NCBI GenBank assembly: GCA_902461995.1
Contig: CABQAA010000019.1
Coordinates: forward strand, 1 to 13,806
DNA from: an uncultured Oscillospiraceae bacterium
Lineage (GTDB): Bacteria; Bacillota; Clostridia; Oscillospirales; Acutalibacteraceae
Direction: 5' to 3'
DNA: 13,806 bases
Numbering within the stretch: position 1 is the stretch's first letter; every line of letters begins with the position of its first letter. Below are positions 6,202-12,484 of this stretch, piece by piece. The position numbers were made by a program, and so were the translations under genes. The notes under the pieces are model-generated. The model had not been told where the DNA came from, did not search any database, and saw nothing but the letters and a program-made list of their open reading frames with translations.

Positions 6202-6771
6202 ATGGATGAAAAACTGGCGACGGGAACCGCGCCGCCGAAAAAGAAATGGACGGACTTTTTCAAGGGGAAAACCGGACAGCGAATAATCCTTGTCGCGGGC
6301 ATTCTCGGTATTGCCCTGATCCTGCTGTCGGAATTCTGGCCGAAACAGAGCAAAACGACGTCGGCCAAAGCGTCGGCGGATGAGTTTGTAGCCAAAACGG
6401 AGGAACGTCTGAATACCATCGTAGGCAGCATTCAGGGCGCAGGGCAGTGCAAGGTGATGGTCACGCTGGAAAACGGCGTCGAATATGTCTACGCCAGCCA
6501 GCAGAAGGTCAATACCGACCGGACCGAGGACACGGCTTCGGATTCCAATAAAATCTCTCAGCGGGACGGGACGGAGCAGAACATCATCATTGTGGATACG
6601 GACAACGGGCGGCAGGGATTGCTGGTGACCGAAATCCAGCCCACGGTGAAAGGTGTGGTGGTGGTCTGTGAAGGGGGTGACCTGCCGCAGGTGCAGCAGC
6701 GAATCGTTGAGGCGGTGACCACCGCCCTGAACATATCCTCCAAACGGGTTTGTGTAACCAAATCCTCATAA
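6202..6771 (+). CDS. spoIIIAG: Stage III sporulation protein AG
   Basis: SpoIIIAG forms the large ring of the channel in the space between mother cell and forespore membranes. The 189-residue protein has a cytoplasmic Lys-rich N-terminus (PPKKKWTDFFKGKTGQR), one membrane helix (27-45) and an extracytoplasmic FliF/EscJ-like ring-building domain. The first part of that domain (60-95, FVAKTEERLNTIVGSIQGAG, then VMVTLENG) and its second part (139-187, GLLVTEIQPTVKGVVVVCEG, then a helix VQQRIVEAVTTALNI) flank an insertion of about 45 residues rich in Asp, Thr, Gln and Ser, as known for the extra beta region of the family. I prefer the ATG at 6202, with AGGATGAG 7 bases upstream; the ATG at 6190 overlaps that site. 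Confidence 0.93.
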   Translation: MDEKLATGTAPPKKKWTDFFKGKTGQRIILVAGILGIALILLSEFWPKQSKTTSAKASADEFVAKTEERLNTIVGSIQGAGQCKVMVTLENGVEYVYASQQKVNTDRTEDTASDSNKISQRDGTEQNIIIVDTDNGRQGLLVTEIQPTVKGVVVVCEGGDLPQVQQRIVEAVTTALNISSKRVCVTKSS

Positions 6772-6798
6772 ATTTTACGGGCGAAAGGAATGGATGGG

Positions 6799-7362
6799 AT
6801 GAGCGGGATCTTCGGAAAAAAACAGGTGTTGCTGGCAACCCTGATCGTAGCGCTGGGGCTGGCGGTGTATTTAAATTATTACTTTGCGAACAAATCGCCG
6901 AGTATTCCCACCGGTGGAGGAACCTCGTCGAGTGATAAGAATTTCGGTGACGCCCAGTATGTCGGCAACCCCTCGACGGTATCGGGGGAGGATACGAGCA
7001 CGACAGGGGATCCTTCGGACTATTTTGTCCAGGCTCGTCTCAATCGGGAAAACGCTCGTCAGGAGCAGCTGGATATCGTTAAGGATATGATGAACGATGT
7101 CAAAGCCACGGACGAAATTAAAAAACAAGCGGCTGAAAAGGTGGAGGCTGTCACCAAAGCCATCGAGCAGGAAAGCAAGATCGAAAGTCTTGTGAAGGCA
7201 AAGGGCTTTACAGACTGCGTCGTCTATATCGAGGGCAAAAACTGCCAGATCGTGGTGCGCAGCGAAGGGCTGCAGGTGCAGGATACGGTTCAAATCACCG
7301 AGATTGTGACCTCACAGTCGGAAATTCTGGCGCAGAATATCAACATTGTTCCGGTAAAATAA
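6799..7362 (+). CDS. spoIIIAH: Stage III sporulation protein AH
   Basis: SpoIIIAH is the mother-cell partner of the forespore protein SpoIIQ; their extracytoplasmic domains meet across the intermembrane space and hold the channel. The 187-residue protein has a short basic N-terminus, one membrane helix (8-29), a Gly/Ser/Thr-rich linker (38-75) and a C-terminal YscJ/FliF-like domain. The long helix FVQARLNRENARQEQLDIVK, then KQAAEKVEAVTKAIEQESKI and AKGFTDCVVYIEGKNCQIVV are strongly conserved in Clostridia. The ATG at 6799 lies 8 bases after AAAGGAA (6784-6790); the ATG at 6790 shares bases with that site. It is the last gene of the spoIIIA operon: the next gene has its own promoter starting 11 bases after the stop. 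No terminator hairpin is visible directly after it. Confidence 0.95.
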   Translation: MSGIFGKKQVLLATLIVALGLAVYLNYYFANKSPSIPTGGGTSSSDKNFGDAQYVGNPSTVSGEDTSTTGDPSDYFVQARLNRENARQEQLDIVKDMMNDVKATDEIKKQAAEKVEAVTKAIEQESKIESLVKAKGFTDCVVYIEGKNCQIVVRSEGLQVQDTVQITEIVTSQSEILAQNINIVPVK

Positions 7363-7372
7363 GAAAAAATGG

Positions 7373-7400
7373 TTGCCCTGGACCGACTTTGTGGTATAAT
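7373..7400 (+). promoter_or_regulatory. Sigma-A promoter upstream of the Asp23 gene
   Basis: TTGCCC (7373-7378) and a perfect TATAAT (7395-7400) are 16 bases apart, and a TGG directly before the -10 box gives an extended -10. The start would be near 7407. It separates vegetative expression of the right half of the window from the sporulation operon to its left. Confidence 0.8.
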
Positions 7401-7406
7401 AGGCTT

Positions 7407-7533
7407 GCTGTATGCGGTGAATCGTTGTCACCGCCCGTGCGGATGATTCCGCATCCAATGCAAAGCCGCCGGCCCGCATGAATGCGGCGGCACTCAGCAG
7501 CTTATTCTATCATCTTTCTAGGAGGTCATCGTC
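7407..7533 (+). promoter_or_regulatory. Structured 5' leader with three hairpins before the Asp23 gene
   Basis: The roughly 127-base leader contains three consecutive inverted repeats: 7414-7420 with 7428-7434 (GCGGTGA/TCACCGC), 7438-7443 with 7448-7453 (TGCGGA/TCCGCA, TGAT loop) and 7465-7470 with 7486-7491 (GCCGCC/GGCGGC, with a smaller inner pairing). An unpaired stretch then leads to the ribosome binding site AGGAGG (7520-7525). None has a U-run. I do not recognise a known riboswitch or T-box. Confidence 0.5.
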
Positions 7534-7899
7534 ATGGATGATAAGGGATACAAACCGTCCGAGGGCAGCTGCATCATTTCAGAAGACGTGATTGCCACCA
7601 TCGCGAGCACCGCGGCGCTCGAGGTGCAGGGCGTGGCCAGCATGGCCCAGCGCCCCACCGATATCCGGGGCCTCATCAGTTCCTCCGCCGCCAAGTCGGT
7701 CAAGGTGGTCAACAATGAAAATGAAACCATCATCGATGTGTTTGTCAATCTGCGCCTGGGCGCGCGGATTCAGGATGTGGCAGGAGACGTGCAGCACGGC
7801 GTGAAGGTCGCGGTGCAGTCGATGACCGGCAAACCCGTGACCAAAGTGAATGTGCACGTGGCCGGTATCGTTCTTGAAGAGGAAAAGGCCGAGGCCTGA
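7534..7899 (+). CDS. Asp23/Gls24 family envelope stress response protein
   Basis: A 121-residue soluble protein of the Asp23/Gls24 (DUF322) family. Visible family features are the opening strand GSCIISEDVIATIASTAALE (11-30), the VQGVASM motif (31-37), VKVVNNENETIIDVFVNL (57-73) and the closing segment VAVQSMTGKPVTKVNVHVAGI (92-112). Family members are abundant cytosolic proteins linked to cell-envelope stress; Staphylococcus Asp23 is held at the membrane by AmaP, but no amaP or DUF2273 gene is next to this one. The ATG follows TAGGAGG at 8 bases. An Asp23 gene just after spoIIIAH and before nusB is the usual order in Clostridia. It has its own strong promoter and a structured leader, and a probable terminator follows. 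Confidence 0.93.
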   Translation: MDDKGYKPSEGSCIISEDVIATIASTAALEVQGVASMAQRPTDIRGLISSSAAKSVKVVNNENETIIDVFVNLRLGARIQDVAGDVQHGVKVAVQSMTGKPVTKVNVHVAGIVLEEEKAEA

Positions 7900-7927
7900 A
7901 CGTGTGGCGGCATCATATGGAACCGCG

Positions 7928-7956
7928 GACCCTCCGCAGCCTTGTGGAGGGTCTTT
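7928..7956 (+). terminator. Probable terminator or attenuator between Asp23 and nusB
   Basis: GACCCTCC (7928-7935) pairs with GGAGGGTC (7946-7953), extended inward by one G-T and one C-G pair around an AGCCTT loop. Only three Ts follow, then GCTGT, so termination may be partial, letting some transcripts continue into nusB. No clear separate promoter for nusB is visible in 7957-8025. Confidence 0.6.
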
Positions 7957-8025
7957 GCTGTCCCGATGGTGTCGCCTCCTGTCGTGTTTGAGTGAAATTA
8001 GACGTTTAAGAAAGGCGTGACGTAT

Positions 8026-8445
8026 ATGACGCGGCGGGAAGCCCGAGAATTGGCCTTTATCCTGTTGTTTGAAATGACGTTTACCGATGAACCGGTCCGC
8101 ACCATTCTGGAAAATGCGACCGAGGCCAGGGAAGTGGAGGGCGACGCTTTTGCGCTGTCTCTCGCCGAAGGAGCGGCGGCTCATCTAGTCCAGGAGGACG
8201 AGCTGATCTCGGCCTTTTCCCGAAAATGGAATAAGGACCGGTTGTCCCGCGTGGCGCTGTCCATTATGCGGCTGGCGATCTACGAAATGGAATTTGAAGA
8301 GGATATTCCGGTGAGCGTCTCAATCAATGAAGCGGTCGAACTCGCCAAAAAGTACGGCGGCGAGGACGATGCTTCCTTCATCAATGGAGTGCTGGGCGGG
8401 GTGGCCCGGCGGGGAGAACCCGCCGGGGAAGAACCGAATCCATAA
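8026..8445 (+). CDS. nusB: Transcription antitermination factor NusB
   Basis: NusB binds boxA RNA together with NusE (ribosomal protein S10) and supports antitermination on rRNA operons. The 139-residue, all-helical protein matches the family: TRREARELAFILLFEM at the N-terminus, LSRVALSIMRLAIYEMEF (73-90) and IPVSVSINEAVELAKKYGGE (94-113) followed by the FINGVLGGVAR motif (118-128). The C-terminus is Pro/Glu/Gly-rich and short. I chose the ATG at 8026, with AAGAAAGGCG (8008-8017) upstream; an in-frame GTG at 8017 would abut that site. It begins a closely spaced seven-gene run in which the next gene starts 17 bases later. Confidence 0.95.
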   Translation: MTRREARELAFILLFEMTFTDEPVRTILENATEAREVEGDAFALSLAEGAAAHLVQEDELISAFSRKWNKDRLSRVALSIMRLAIYEMEFEEDIPVSVSINEAVELAKKYGGEDDASFINGVLGGVARRGEPAGEEPNP

Positions 8446-8462
8446 GAGGGGCGGCGCTCGCA

Positions 8463-9413
8463 ATGGGACTCTATGTCGGTCTGGATACCAGCAATTACAC
8501 CACCTCCGCTGCGGCATACGATGCCGGGGCGGGGGTGATGTGGCAAGTAAAGCAGCCGCTGCCTGTGCGGGACGGGGAACTGGGTCTGCGCCAAAGCGAT
8601 GCGGTGTTTTTTCATACCAGGCAGCTGCCCGAAGTGCTCGAGCGGCTGCGGGAGGATCTCGGCGGCCGGCCGATGCTGCTCGACGGGGTGGCGGCCTCCG
8701 ATCGTCCTCGGCAGGCGGAGGGGTCCTATATGCCCTGCTTCCTGGCGGGAACCGGGACTGCCCGAGCGCTTGCGGCTGTGACCGGGGCGCCGCTTTATCG
8801 CTTTTCTCATCAGCAGGGTCATGTGGCCGCCGCGCTCTATGGGGCGGACAAAACGGCCTGGATGGACCGGCGCTTTCTGGCCTTCCACGTCTCGGGAGGT
8901 ACAACCGATGCCCTGCTCGTCGAACCGGACGACGCCTGCGTGTTTCACTGTGAAACCGTGGCGACATCCCTCGATCTCAAGGCCGGACAGCTCATCGACC
9001 GGGTAGGCCGGATGCTGGGGTTGCCGTTCCCGGCGGGGCCGGCCCTGGAGCAGCTCGCTCTCGGGGGAACGGGGCATTACCAGCCCCGTCCATCGCTGGA
9101 GGAGGGCAGCTGCCATCTGTCCGGGGTCGAAAACCAGTGCCGCGACCGGATAGCCCGGGGAGAACCGCCCGAAGAGGTGGCCCGGTTTTGCCTTTTCAGC
9201 ATCCTTGCCGCGCTTGACGGGATGACGGCGGCGATGCTTCGCCGTTTTGGGGATTTGCCGCTTCTCTACGCGGGCGGCGTGATGGCCAATACTCTCATCC
9301 GCCGCGAACTCGAGAAGGCGTACGGCGCTTCCTTTGCACCGCCAGCCTATTCGGCCGACAACGCCGCGGGGATCGCTCTTCTCGCTGCGGTCCGTTCGGG
9401 GCGAAAAGGATAA
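8463..9413 (+). CDS. TsaD/Kae1/YgjD-like paralogue (M22 family), function unknown
   Basis: A 316-residue protein of the ASKHA-fold Kae1/TsaD/Qri7 family, whose true TsaD members make the t6A base of tRNA with TsaB and TsaE. Visible family motifs: VGLDTSNYTTSAAA (5-18) in place of the usual SCDETAAA, SHQQGH (115-120) with both His metal ligands, FHVSGGTTDALLVE (141-154), DRVGRMLGLPFPAGPALEQL (179-198), GGVMANTLIRREL (271-283) and SADNAAGIALL (297-307) with the metal-ligand Asp. The GPG loop seen in TsaD is replaced by ASDRPRQAEGSYM (78-90), and Cys and the Asp-Glu pair of the first motif are absent. So metal binding looks kept while other active-site features differ. Its setting between nusB and xseA, with no tsaB, tsaE or rimI nearby, also argues for a paralogue rather than the t6A enzyme. 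The ribosome binding site GAGGGG is 11 bases before the ATG. Confidence 0.85.
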   Translation: MGLYVGLDTSNYTTSAAAYDAGAGVMWQVKQPLPVRDGELGLRQSDAVFFHTRQLPEVLERLREDLGGRPMLLDGVAASDRPRQAEGSYMPCFLAGTGTARALAAVTGAPLYRFSHQQGHVAAALYGADKTAWMDRRFLAFHVSGGTTDALLVEPDDACVFHCETVATSLDLKAGQLIDRVGRMLGLPFPAGPALEQLALGGTGHYQPRPSLEEGSCHLSGVENQCRDRIARGEPPEEVARFCLFSILAALDGMTAAMLRRFGDLPLLYAGGVMANTLIRRELEKAYGASFAPPAYSADNAAGIALLAAVRSGRKG

Positions 9414-9459
9414 ATATACCGTTTTAACGCGGAAACAGAACGATGCCAGGGAGGCGGCT

Positions 9460-10716
9460 ATGCAGGAAATCCGGGAATCCCAACCGACGCGGGTCATCTC
9501 CGTCAGCCAGCTCAATCGATACGTGAAATCCCTTCTCGAAGGGGATCCGCATCTGATGGGTGTGTATATCAGCGGGGAGATCAGCAATTTCACCAACCAT
9601 ATCCGGTCGGGCCATTTTTACCTCACCCTCAAGGATGAGGGCGCGGTGGTCAAGGCCGTCATGTTCCGCGCGTTTGCCGCAAAAGTGCCCTTTACCCCTG
9701 AAAACGGGATGAAAGTGATCGTAAAAGCGCGGGTGTCCTTGTATGATAAGGACGGTGCCTACCAAATCTATATAGAGGAGATGCAGCCGGACGGCGTGGG
9801 AGCGCTCCAGGTGGCGTATGAGCAGCTCAAGGCCAAACTCGCCGCCGAGGGCCTGTTCGACGAACGGCGCAAACGGCCGCTTCCCCCGTATCCGGCTCTG
9901 GTGGGGGTCATCACCTCTCCAACAGGAGCGGCGGTCCGCGACATCCTCAACATTCTGGGGCGGCGGTATCCGCAGGCGGCCGTCCTCTTTGCCCCGGTGC
10001 TCGTGCAGGGGGAGGGCGCGCCCTCCCAGCTTGTGGATGCGCTCGGCCGTTTTGCAGCCCTGAAGCGCAGCGGATCCCGCTACGCTCCCGATGTGCTCAT
10101 CATCGGTCGGGGCGGCGGTTCCATCGAGGAACTGTGGGCGTTCAACGATGAGCGGGTGGCCCGCGCGGTTGCCGCGTCGCCCATCCCCGTCATCTCGGCG
10201 GTGGGACATGAAACCGACTTCACCATCTGCGATTTTGCCGCCGATCTGCGTGCGCCCACTCCGTCCGCGGCCGCGGAGCTTGCCGTTCCCGATACGCGGC
10301 AGCTTCTCAGCCGCCTGGCCCAGCTGCAAGCGCGCCTGGTGCGGGGAGCGGATACGCGGGTGCGGCAGGAAAGCCGGCGGCTCGATAATCTGGCCGGACG
10401 CCGCTGCCTGAAAACTCCGTTGTTCTACGTCGAAGAGCGGAGCATGCGGCTCGACTATGCGTCCAGAGCATTTGCGCGGGCGGCGGGGCTTTGCATTGCC
10501 AAAGCCGAGCGGCGTCTGGCCGGCGCGGCCGGCAAACTGGATGCGCTCAGCCCCCTCAAGGTGATCAACCGCGGCTACGCTATTCCGGTCGGGCCAGGGG
10601 GAGCGGTGCTCCGCTCGGCGAAAGCCGTGAAACCGGGCGATCCCGTCACCCTCCGTTTGGCCGACGGTCGGGTGGACTGTGAAGTGAAAACGGTCGTTCC
10701 GGGTTCGGAACGATGA
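9460..10716 (+). CDS. xseA: Exodeoxyribonuclease VII large subunit
   Basis: XseA is the catalytic subunit of exonuclease VII, which degrades single-stranded DNA from both ends to short oligonucleotides. The 418-residue protein has the N-terminal OB-fold (about 11-108, including VISVSQLNRYVKSLLEGDP, VYISGEISNFTNHIRSGHFY and YDKDGAYQIY), the catalytic core with GVITSPTGAAVRDILNI (149-165), GRGGGSIEELWAFNDE (216-231) and GHETDF (249-254), then APTPSAAAELAVPD, a helical coiled-coil region (280-355) and the C-terminal LSPLKVINRGYAI segment. Length and domain order are normal. GGGAGG (9449-9454) precedes the ATG at 9460; an in-frame extension reaching back into the preceding gene lacks family similarity. 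The small subunit gene follows 64 bases later. Confidence 0.97.
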   Translation: MQEIRESQPTRVISVSQLNRYVKSLLEGDPHLMGVYISGEISNFTNHIRSGHFYLTLKDEGAVVKAVMFRAFAAKVPFTPENGMKVIVKARVSLYDKDGAYQIYIEEMQPDGVGALQVAYEQLKAKLAAEGLFDERRKRPLPPYPALVGVITSPTGAAVRDILNILGRRYPQAAVLFAPVLVQGEGAPSQLVDALGRFAALKRSGSRYAPDVLIIGRGGGSIEELWAFNDERVARAVAASPIPVISAVGHETDFTICDFAADLRAPTPSAAAELAVPDTRQLLSRLAQLQARLVRGADTRVRQESRRLDNLAGRRCLKTPLFYVEERSMRLDYASRAFARAAGLCIAKAERRLAGAAGKLDALSPLKVINRGYAIPVGPGGAVLRSAKAVKPGDPVTLRLADGRVDCEVKTVVPGSER

Positions 10717-10780
10717 CCGGCCCCGCCCCCGTCCGTTTTGGATGGTAAGGGAGCGGTGCCAAGAAAGGAAGATCCGACAT

Positions 10781-11044
10781 ATGGCGGAAAAGCAGTCGTT
10801 TGAAGAGGCGATGACCAGGCTCGAGCAGATCGTGGGTCTGCTGGAAAACGGAGGCTGTCCCCTGGACGAGTCCCTGAAACTGTTTGAAGAGGGGACCCGT
10901 TTGACGGCCTTCTGTACCAAAGCGCTCAAGGAAGCGGAGCAGAAGATCGTTAAGCTGACCGCCGTTGAACAGGCGGAAGGCTTGCGGACCGAAGCCGCCG
11001 TTTTGGCGGAGGACGAACAGGCGGAAGGACGGGACGAGCTTTGA
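10781..11044 (+). CDS. xseB: Exodeoxyribonuclease VII small subunit
   Basis: The 87-residue protein is the small helical subunit that binds the XseA coiled-coil in multiple copies and is needed for stable exonuclease VII. It shows the family pattern SFEEAMTRLEQIVGLLENG, then PLDESLKLFEEGTRLTAFC and KALKEAEQKIVKL. The C-terminal 25 residues are acidic, carry EQAEG twice and are not conserved in the family. I chose the ATG at 10781, preceded by AAGAAAGGAA (10761-10770); an in-frame GTG/ATG further upstream lies before that site. The stop overlaps the ispA start codon by 4 bases (TTGA), so translation of the two is probably coupled. Confidence 0.95.
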   Translation: MAEKQSFEEAMTRLEQIVGLLENGGCPLDESLKLFEEGTRLTAFCTKALKEAEQKIVKLTAVEQAEGLRTEAAVLAEDEQAEGRDEL

Positions 11045-11937
11045 GTGAACTCTATACCCCGGTATTGGACGCCCATCGCCGGGCGGTGGAAGACGCGCTG
11101 CCCGGTTATCTGCCGGCGGGGGATTTCCCGCAGGCGACCGTCATGAAGGCCATGCAGTACGCCTGCTCCGCGGGAGGCAAACGCCTGCGTCCGGTGCTGA
11201 CGCTCGAATTCTGCCGTCTTTGCTGCGGGGATATCCAAAGGGCCATGCCTTTTGCCGCGGCGGTGGAGATGATCCATTCCTATTCGCTCGTTCATGACGA
11301 CATGCCCTGCATGGACAACAGCCCTCTGCGCCGCGGCAAACCGTCGGTTCACGCGGCGTTCGGAGAGGATATGGCGCTTTTGGCAGGGGACGGACTGCTC
11401 AACCTGGCGTTCGAAACCATGCTGGATCCGGCCAACCGGATGGGTATCCCGGCCGAGCGGGTGCTGACCGCCGCGCTGTCCTTGGCGAAAGGCGCGGGGA
11501 TTTACGGGATGGTCGGCGGCCAGGTGATCGACTTGGAAAGCGAGGGCCGCGTTCTCGATCTCGACCTGCTCCGCGTCCTGCAGGAGGGCAAGACCGCCGC
11601 GCTGATCGCGGCGGCCTGCGAAATGGGCTGTGTGGTCGGCGGCGGCGGAGCCAAACAGGTGGAAGCCGCTCAGCGGTTCGGAATTCATATCGGTTTGTGT
11701 TTTCAGATGATTGATGATATACTGGACGTGACCGCGACCTCCGAAGAGTTGGGAAAGCCGGTCGGCAGCGATGCGGCAAATGAAAAAACGACGTATGTGT
11801 CCCTGCTGGGGATCGATGAGGTCCGCCGTCTGGCGCAGGAGCATACGCAGGCGGCCTTGGTTGCTTTGAAACCGTTTAAAAAGGATACCGAAAACTTGCG
11901 CTTGCTGGCCGAACGACTGCTGGCTCGCTCGCAGTAA
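11041..11937 (+). CDS. ispA: Farnesyl diphosphate synthase (polyprenyl synthetase family)
   Basis: The 298-residue cytosolic enzyme condenses isopentenyl diphosphate with dimethylallyl and geranyl diphosphate to make the C15 farnesyl diphosphate, precursor of longer prenyl chains such as undecaprenyl phosphate. Motifs: GGKRLRP (45-51), first Asp-rich region HDDMPCMDN (85-93) followed by RRGKPS, GQVIDL (160-165), KT (184-185) and second Asp-rich region QMIDDILD (222-229). The two-residue insertion in the first Asp-rich region and Tyr81 five residues upstream of Asp86 are features of bacterial farnesyl synthases, so C15 is the expected product (inference). It starts with TTG at 11041, overlapping the xseB stop; the next in-frame ATG would remove the N-terminal helix region. 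Product length could be shorter or longer in related enzymes. Confidence 0.94.
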   Translation: MSELYTPVLDAHRRAVEDALPGYLPAGDFPQATVMKAMQYACSAGGKRLRPVLTLEFCRLCCGDIQRAMPFAAAVEMIHSYSLVHDDMPCMDNSPLRRGKPSVHAAFGEDMALLAGDGLLNLAFETMLDPANRMGIPAERVLTAALSLAKGAGIYGMVGGQVIDLESEGRVLDLDLLRVLQEGKTAALIAAACEMGCVVGGGGAKQVEAAQRFGIHIGLCFQMIDDILDVTATSEELGKPVGSDAANEKTTYVSLLGIDEVRRLAQEHTQAALVALKPFKKDTENLRLLAERLLARSQ

Positions 11938-11964
11938 TGCCGGCAGACCGAAAGGCGTGAAATT

Positions 11965-12444
11965 ATGGGACTTATCCGTGAGTTTTTTGCCAACCGGGTG
12001 CTGTTCGCCGCCGTCCTGGCGTGGTTGTGCGCACAGGTGCTTAAGGTGATCATCACTGCCTGTTTGACTAAAAAATTGAATCCGGAACGTCTGTGGGGGG
12101 CCGGCGGCATGCCGAGCGCCCATTCGGCTATGGTCTGTGGCCTGACGATTTCGATTGCCCGGTTTTACGGGGTTTCCGATCCCCTCTTCGCCTTGTCGGT
12201 GATGTTCGCGTTTGTCACGATGTACGACGCGATGGGGGTGCGCCGGGAGGCGGGAGAACACGCCCGTCTGCTCAATAAATACTTAAATCAGATTGAAACG
12301 GAAAATGCCGATGTAAATGGTGACGGGATTCCGGATAAAGAGGTCACCGAAATCGATTTAAAAGAGTTCATCGGGCATACGCCCCTGGAGGTTTTGGGCG
12401 GTGTGCTGCTGGGGATCTTGATCGGGATGATCGTTCCGGCCTGA
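11965..12444 (+). CDS. Divergent PAP2 (YuiD) family membrane protein
   Basis: A 159-residue membrane protein of the DUF212/YuiD 'divergent PAP2' family, distantly related to PAP2 lipid phosphatases. Family landmarks: LAWLCAQVLKVII (18-30), the GGMPSAHSA motif (47-55), a third segment ending in FVTMYDAMGVRREAGEHARLLN (83-104) and GHTPLEVLGGVLLGI (137-151). PSAHS resembles the PSGHS motif of PAP2 enzymes, and His53 would be the counterpart of a catalytic His, but activity has not been shown for the family to my knowledge. Between residues 116 and 124 lies DVNGDGIPD, a DxNxDGxxD calcium-loop pattern, in a region that is variable in the family. The ATG follows GAAAGGCG (11950-11957). Its place between ispA and dxs suggests a role with isoprenoid lipids. 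Confidence 0.88.
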   Translation: MGLIREFFANRVLFAAVLAWLCAQVLKVIITACLTKKLNPERLWGAGGMPSAHSAMVCGLTISIARFYGVSDPLFALSVMFAFVTMYDAMGVRREAGEHARLLNKYLNQIETENADVNGDGIPDKEVTEIDLKEFIGHTPLEVLGGVLLGILIGMIVPA

Positions 12445-12484
12445 GTGAGGCCCCCGGCGACTGCAACGAAACGAGGCTTCGCCT

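Noticed and set aside
8280..9596. A 438-codon minus-strand open frame opposite nusB, the TsaD-like gene and xseA
   Set aside because: It is a shadow of genes with strong motif support and shows no domain of its own.
10722..10744. Possible hairpin between xseA and xseB (CCGTCC with GGATGG)
   Set aside because: A weak six-base stem with a G-T pair and no T-run in a coupled operon; chance is likely.
9424..12261. A 945-codon open frame on the minus strand opposite xseA, xseB and ispA
   Set aside because: It is antisense to three genes with clear family motifs, has Arg/His/Pro/Gly-rich composition without domains, and reflects few stop codons in GC-rich sequence.
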